Below, in pieces: positions 5,651 through 9,260 of a stretch of DNA of 9,260 bases. Within the stretch, counting starts at the first letter, position 1, and each line of letters opens with the position of its first letter. Source of the DNA: an uncultured Brachyspira sp. (GTDB taxonomy: Bacteria > Spirochaetota > Brachyspiria > Brachyspirales > Brachyspiraceae); assembly GCA_934725655.1 (NCBI GenBank), contig CAKVCJ010000060.1, positions 1 to 9,260 on the forward strand, read 5' to 3'. The notes beneath the pieces were generated by a model, which was given only the letters and a program-made list of their open reading frames with translations, had not been told where the DNA came from and made no database searches. The translations under genes were made by a program, and so were the position numbers.

Positions 5651-6586
5651 TTATCTATTTCTATCAGAAACAACTGCTAAGAATATTACCAATGCCTTAA
5701 CAACATCTTGGTAATATGATGAAACCCCTATAATATTTAATCCGTTATTTAATACCGCTATAATAAGTATTCCTATTAAAGTACCGGTAATTTTACCTCT
5801 TCCTCCAGTCATACTTGTTCCGCCTAAAGCAACAGCAGCTATAGCATCCAATTCATATCCCTCTCCCAAAGTTGGCTGAGCAGAACCTAATCTTGATACT
5901 AATATTAAACCAGATAAAGCAGACATAAATCCTGAAGCTGCATAAACTATTAATTTAGTTTTATTTATGTTTATACCCGCCAATTCAGCAGCATTAGCAT
6001 TGCTTCCTGTAGCATATATCTGTCTTCCAAATACTGTTTTTTTCAATACAAATAAGAATATAGCAAAGAATACAATTAATATCCAAACAGGAGTAGGTAT
6101 TCCCAAAAAAGACCCCTTTCCTATATGATTTAATAAAAAATTATTTCCAAGTCTTGATATAGGCTTACCTCCGCTTATTATCATAGTTAAGCCTCTATAT
6201 CCTGTCATAGTTATTAATGTTGCAATGAATGGCTGCAATCTTGATTTTGTTACCATTAATCCGCTTATAACGCCTAATATTATTCCAAATATTAAAGCTA
6301 CTAACATCGCTAAAGGAGCAGGAAGCCCTAATTTAATGGTGTGAGCACATATTATGCTCGTTAATGCCAATATAGAACCTACAGATAAATCTATTCCGCC
6401 TGTAAGAATAATACATGTCATTCCAAAAGCTATTAAACCATTAATTGCTGATTGTCTTAATAAAGATAAAAAGTTATTGATAGTTCTAAAATCAGGGCTT
6501 ATAATACTTATAGCTATTATTAATAATATTAAAGCGATAAATGAACCATAATCTTGAATATATTTTAATTTATTTTTAGTATTCAC
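5651..6586 (-). CDS. rbsC: ribose ABC transporter permease
   Basis: Inner-membrane channel subunit of the ribose importer, working as a dimer with RbsA. The 311-residue protein is close to the family length (about 320) and has many hydrophobic segments, among them residues 15-30, 48-62, 92-112, 167-182, 213-230 and 267-281. Family motifs are TGGIDLSVGS (62-71), ATGSNANAAELAGI (192-205) and GGTSMTGGRG (255-264). The last lies in the cytoplasmic region that contacts the ATPase. The start is GTG at 6586-6584, overlapping the rbsA stop as GTGA. It is chosen because a GGAGG site (6593-6597) sits 6 bases upstream inside the end of rbsA, and the family N-terminus begins there. This indicates translational coupling to rbsA. 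Confidence 0.94.
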   Translation of the reverse strand: MNTKNKLKYIQDYGSFIALILLIIAISIISPDFRTINNFLSLLRQSAINGLIAFGMTCIILTGGIDLSVGSILALTSIICAHTIKLGLPAPLAMLVALIFGIILGVISGLMVTKSRLQPFIATLITMTGYRGLTMIISGGKPISRLGNNFLLNHIGKGSFLGIPTPVWILIVFFAIFLFVLKKTVFGRQIYATGSNANAAELAGININKTKLIVYAASGFMSALSGLILVSRLGSAQPTLGEGYELDAIAAVALGGTSMTGGRGKITGTLIGILIIAVLNNGLNIIGVSSYYQDVVKALVIFLAVVSDRNR

Positions 6587-8070
6587 AGTTGTCCTCCAGT
6601 TGCTAATATCATAATATTTTTTTCTGTAGCCTGACTTCTATCAAGAAATCCCGCTACTTTTCCTTCATGTATAACCATTACTCTGTCACTCATACCTATA
6701 ATTTCAGGAAGCTCCGATGAAACCATAATCATTGCTAATCCCTTAGAAGCTAAATCATTCATCATTGTGTATATTTCTTTTTTTGATGCTATATCTACGC
6801 CTCTTGTAGGTTCATCTAATATAAGAATTTTCGGCTTGCTTAATATCCACTTGGCAAATATTACTTTTTGCTGATTGCCGCCGCTTAAATTATTACATAT
6901 ATGATTGATTCCGCTGCATTTTATGTTAAAATCTCTAACCGCAAATGAGCTTGTAAAAGTTTCTTTTTGTTTGCTTATTATAAAATTATTTCTTACTATT
7001 CTTTGAAAGTTATTCAAAGATATATTATTTTTTATAGTTTCATTTAACATCAAGCCTTCTACTTTTCTATCTTCTGTAATAAAACCTATTCCATTTTTTA
7101 TGGCTTCTTTAGGATTTTTTATGCTTACTCTATTTCCGTCTAATTCTATTTCTCCAGAATCTAAAGGCAAAACTCCAAATATTGTTTTCATTATTTCCGT
7201 TCTGCCAGCCCCCATTAAACCATAAACACCTAATATCTCTCCATAGCTTACATTAAAAGATACATTGTTAAAATATTTTCCAGATGAAAGCTCTTTAATA
7301 TTTAAAGCTATTCCTTTTTTTTCATTATCTGTCTTTGAAAATCTGTCTCCTATATCTCTTCCTATCATCATATTAATGATTTCATTCATATTTGTATCTT
7401 TTATATTTTTGGTTCCTACATATTCTCCGTCTCTCATTATTGTAATTCTATCGCATAGCTCAAATATTTCTTCCATTCTATGAGAGATATATATAATAGA
7501 TACACCTTTTTCTCTCAAAGAATTAATTATTTTAAATAGATGCTCTGTTTCATTTATTGTTAATGCGGCAGTAGGTTCATCCATTATTATTACTTTTATT
7601 TCAGATATTAATGCTCTTGCTATCTCAACCATTTGCCTTTGCCCTACAGACAAATCAGATAATTTATCATTTGGATTTAAATTCATTCCCAAAATAGATA
7701 ATGTTTCTTTTACTTTGTTTTGCATGGTTTTTTTATCTAAAATTCCAAATTTAGTATAAATCTCTTTGCCAAGAAATATATTCTCTTCTACGGTCATATC
7801 AAGCAAGCTGTTTAATTCTTGATATATAAAAACAATACCATATTCTTCAGCTTCTTTAGGGTGGTTAAATGAAATGCTTTTTTCGTCTACAAATATTTCC
7901 CCCGCATCTTTACTATAAACACCTGTTAAAACTTTCATTAAAGTAGATTTTCCAGCCCCATTTTCCCCCATAAGAGCATGAATCTCTCCATCTGCTAATG
8001 AAAAACTAGCATTATTCAATACCTTTACTTTTCCAAAGGATTTCATAATATTTTTCATTTCTATTTTCAT
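6583..8070 (-). CDS. rbsA: ribose ABC transporter ATP-binding protein (double ATPase)
   Basis: Cytoplasmic ATPase that powers ribose uptake through RbsC. The 495-residue protein contains two ABC cassettes in tandem, as in RbsA/MglA/AraG. First cassette: Walker A GENGAGKST (35-43), signature LSVGQRQ (140-146), Walker B VIIMDEPT (160-167), switch His197 in ISH. Second cassette: degenerate Walker A GLMGAGRTE (284-292, Arg where Lys is expected), signature LSGGNQQ (395-401), Walker B LILDEPT (416-422), and SSEL instead of the His switch. The degenerate second site is normal for this family, in which only the first site is expected to hydrolyse ATP efficiently. A modest AGGA site lies about 9 bases before the ATG. 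It follows rbsD by 21 bases and overlaps rbsC by 4. Confidence 0.95.
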   Translation of the reverse strand: MKIEMKNIMKSFGKVKVLNNASFSLADGEIHALMGENGAGKSTLMKVLTGVYSKDAGEIFVDEKSISFNHPKEAEEYGIVFIYQELNSLLDMTVEENIFLGKEIYTKFGILDKKTMQNKVKETLSILGMNLNPNDKLSDLSVGQRQMVEIARALISEIKVIIMDEPTAALTINETEHLFKIINSLREKGVSIIYISHRMEEIFELCDRITIMRDGEYVGTKNIKDTNMNEIINMMIGRDIGDRFSKTDNEKKGIALNIKELSSGKYFNNVSFNVSYGEILGVYGLMGAGRTEIMKTIFGVLPLDSGEIELDGNRVSIKNPKEAIKNGIGFITEDRKVEGLMLNETIKNNISLNNFQRIVRNNFIISKQKETFTSSFAVRDFNIKCSGINHICNNLSGGNQQKVIFAKWILSKPKILILDEPTRGVDIASKKEIYTMMNDLASKGLAMIMVSSELPEIIGMSDRVMVIHEGKVAGFLDRSQATEKNIMILATGGQL

Positions 8071-8091
8071 AATTGATAATCCTATAATTTA

Positions 8092-8487
8092 TTAAAATAT
8101 ACAAGCAGACTGTAATATTATATTAGCATAAGGAGTAGCCTCTCCTGTTCTAATAATAGCTTTACAGTTTTGTGTTTTTTTCTTAAAATCATTATGACTT
8201 ATATACTCAATAGATACATCTTTAAAGATTTTTAATATTTGTTCATGTATATCTTTATTATTAGTTTTGATTTCTTCGGCTAATATAATATGCTCTATTT
8301 TTAAGTCTTTATAAACTTCTTCTAATACTTCCATAAAAGAAGGAGAGCCCATTTTTAAAGATATATCTATAGCTTTCACATTATCAGGACAAGGCAATCC
8401 TAAGTCGGATATGCATATAGAATCTGTGTGTCTCATATTTGTAAGGATTTGAGATATTGGCGTATTAATTATTCCGTTTTTTTTCAT
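8092..8487 (-). CDS. rbsD: D-ribose pyranase
   Basis: Catalyses interconversion of beta-pyranose and furanose forms of ribose so that imported sugar can be used by RbsK. The 131-residue length equals the B. subtilis enzyme. Conserved features are MRHTD with catalytic H20, SDLGLPCP (27-34, D28), and the C-terminal RTGEATPYANIIL (113-125), where Y120 and N122 line the sugar site. It has no signal peptide and is cytoplasmic. A GGAAG ribosome site (8496-8500) lies 8 bases before the ATG. It is the first gene of the operon, as in E. coli rbsDACBK, and is preceded by the divergent control region. Confidence 0.93.
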   Translation of the reverse strand: MKKNGIINTPISQILTNMRHTDSICISDLGLPCPDNVKAIDISLKMGSPSFMEVLEEVYKDLKIEHIILAEEIKTNNKDIHEQILKIFKDVSIEYISHNDFKKKTQNCKAIIRTGEATPYANIILQSACIF

Positions 8488-8516
8488 GTTTGAAACTTCC
8501 GTTAATATTTTTTATT

Positions 8517-8542
8517 TTCATATACAAGTAATAGTATATGAA
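8517..8542. promoter_or_regulatory. inverted repeat over the rbs operon promoter, candidate operator
   Basis: TTCATATAC (8517-8525) and GTATATGAA (8534-8542) are perfect 9-bp arms with an 8-base spacer. The repeat covers the -10 box and presumed start of the rbs promoter, the usual place for a repressor site. It is entirely AT-dominated and lacks the central CG of typical LacI-family operators. It could also form a hairpin if transcription starts further upstream. Confidence 0.5.
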
Positions 8543-8560
8543 TAATGGGGCGGTTGTCAA
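8533..8560 (-). promoter_or_regulatory. promoter of the rbsDACBK operon
   Basis: On the minus strand a perfect TTGACA (8560-8555) is followed by 16 bases and TATACT (8538-8533), one mismatch from consensus. Transcription would start near 8526, about 39 bases before the rbsD ATG. This is the only strong promoter seen upstream of rbsD in the divergent region. Confidence 0.75.
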
Positions 8561-8572
8561 TTTTTTTCTCTA

Positions 8573-8608
8573 TTTTTTCAGAAATTTTTCTGAAAATTTT
8601 CTGAAAAA
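8573..8608. repeat. three 11-bp-phased TTTTCWGAAA repeats between the divergent promoters
   Basis: Three copies of a T-run, C(A/T)G and A-run unit lie side by side, with their CAG/CTG centres at 8579-8581, 8590-8592 and 8601-8603, that is every 11 bases. The first two form a perfect inverted repeat, TTTTCAGAAA (8575-8584) and TTTCTGAAAA (8587-8596). The block lies upstream of both -35 boxes. It could bind a regulator as two or three stacked sites, or be curved DNA from phased A/T tracts. Confidence 0.6.
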
Positions 8609-8627
8609 TAATAAATGTTCTGCATTG

Positions 8628-8656
8628 TTGACAAATTATACTTTTAATATTATATT
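8628..8656 (+). promoter_or_regulatory. promoter of the LacI-family regulator gene
   Basis: A perfect TTGACA (8628-8633), a 17-base spacer and TATATT (8651-8656) make a near-ideal sigma-70 promoter. Transcription would start near 8663, giving a leader of about 26 bases. It is back to back with the rbs operon promoter, with 67 bases between the two -35 boxes. Confidence 0.8.
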
Positions 8657-8680
8657 AATAAAAAATATATATTTATTAAT
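8654..8680. promoter_or_regulatory. inverted repeat over the regulator promoter, candidate autoregulatory operator
   Basis: ATTAATAAA (8654-8662) and TTTATTAAT (8672-8680) are perfect 9-bp arms with a 9-base spacer. They overlap the -10 box and the presumed start point and end 8 bases before the ATG. The placement fits autorepression. The sequence differs from the repeat over the rbs promoter, and being pure A/T it is the easier of the two to obtain by chance. Confidence 0.4.
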
Positions 8681-8688
8681 GTGCTAAT

Positions 8689-9260
8689 ATGAACGATAAA
8701 AAAATTACACTAAGCTATATAGCTAAAAAAGCAAACGTTTCAATTGCAACTGTTTCTAGGGTATTAAATGGAAATAGCAGTGTTGACGAAAAAATAAAAA
8801 ACAAAATAAACAAAATTGCTAATTCTGACGGTTATACTATAAAAAAAAATATTAAAAACAAACAAATTATATCAGTAATCATACCTGATATTACAAATCC
8901 TTTTTTTGCTAATATAATCGAAGGAATAGAAAATACTGCTAATCTTTATGGATATCATATAATATTATCTCAGTATAAAGAGAATAAGGATATATTAAAT
9001 TTTAGAGATATTACAAAAATTGCTGTATCAGGATATATAATAGTGGCATCTACAGGAAAGAGTGAATATTTTAATGAAATATTAACAAAAGTGAATGTTC
9101 CTATTATATTTTTAGACAGAAAAGTAGATATAAAAGATATAAACTATGTCGGTTCTGATAATAAGATAGGGGCTTATAATGCTGCTAAATATTTAATAGA
9201 TTTAGGGCATAGAAATATTATATATATGGCAGGGCCTCAAGATATTAGCACAGAGAAAGA
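8689..9260 (+). CDS. rbsR: LacI-family transcriptional regulator, probably the ribose repressor (partial, runs off the window)
   Basis: The first 190 codons are present; the reading frame is open to the window end. Residues 6-27 form the LacI-type helix-turn-helix (LSYIAKKANVSIATVSRVLN). Residues from about 60 on are the periplasmic-binding-like effector domain, with NPFF (70-73) and LDR (142-144), the same residues that hold ribose in RbsB; this and the divergent rbs operon support a ribose-responsive repressor. Oddly, the linker between GY (48-49) and the first effector strand is about 5 residues shorter than in PurR and lacks the ARxL hinge-helix motif whose Leu enters the minor groove at a central CG. 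The ATG at 8689 is the only start that fits: the nearby upstream ATG (8679) and GTG (8681) are each closed by an early stop. No Shine-Dalgarno sequence is seen. Confidence 0.85.
   Translation, partial: MNDKKITLSYIAKKANVSIATVSRVLNGNSSVDEKIKNKINKIANSDGYTIKKNIKNKQIISVIIPDITNPFFANIIEGIENTANLYGYHIILSQYKENKDILNFRDITKIAVSGYIIVASTGKSEYFNEILTKVNVPIIFLDRKVDIKDINYVGSDNKIGAYNAAKYLIDLGHRNIIYMAGPQDISTEK

Noticed and set aside
5340..5714. 124-codon plus-strand open frame spanning the rbsB start and rbsC end
   Set aside because: It is antisense to two well-supported genes; its hydrophobic tail is the mirror of the AT-rich gap and leader codons.
6354..6551. 65-codon plus-strand open frame opposite rbsC
   Set aside because: Shadow of the conserved permease gene without any initiation signal.
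7265..7483. 72-codon plus-strand open frame opposite rbsA
   Set aside because: Shadow of the conserved ATPase gene without any initiation signal.

Overview
The window looks like a chromosomal segment of an AT-rich spirochaete, most likely Brachyspira. This rests on the 3' end of a bacterial 16S rRNA that is not followed by a 23S gene, very A/T-biased codon use, and exported proteins with spirochaete-like leaders. The genus call is from recognition, not from a search.

Layout. Positions 1-95 are the 3' end of 16S rRNA, followed by a short spacer with a candidate promoter and a terminator hairpin, then a GNAT-type acetyltransferase (213-749, +). Convergent to it is an exported von Willebrand factor A (VWA) domain protein (841-2370, -). 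Between 2371 and 2895 lies no gene but a 334-bp element with imperfect terminal inverted repeats and a GC-rich, highly foldable core, plus a terminator. Next come two tandem related genes for exported Gly/Tyr/Arg-rich proteins (2896-3336 and 3384-3608, -). One carries a Spy/CpxP-like LTxxQ domain and the other does not. They are preceded by a sequence matching an ECF (sigma-E type) promoter, GGAACTT-N16-TCTAA.

From 3774 to 8487 the minus strand holds a complete ribose operon in the order rbsD-rbsA-rbsC-rbsB-rbsK. RbsB captures ribose outside the membrane, RbsC and RbsA import it with ATP, RbsD interconverts pyranose and furanose forms, and RbsK phosphorylates it to ribose 5-phosphate. A terminator-like hairpin sits between rbsB and rbsK and probably lowers rbsK expression. 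Divergent from the operon is a LacI-family regulator (8689 to beyond the window end, +), probably RbsR.

The 201-bp divergent control region (8488-8688) is rich in signals. It holds two back-to-back promoters with TTGACA -35 boxes, a different 9-bp inverted repeat over each -10/start region, and between them three 11-bp-phased copies of TTTTCWGAAA. The regulator lacks the usual hinge-helix ARxL motif, and the candidate operators lack the usual central CG. These two facts fit each other and suggest an atypical mode of operator recognition.

No undescribed multi-gene system (defence, phage, biosynthetic cluster) is visible. The least explained items are the GC-rich inverted-repeat element, the ECF-type promoter in front of the Spy-like gene pair, and the regulator/operator arrangement.
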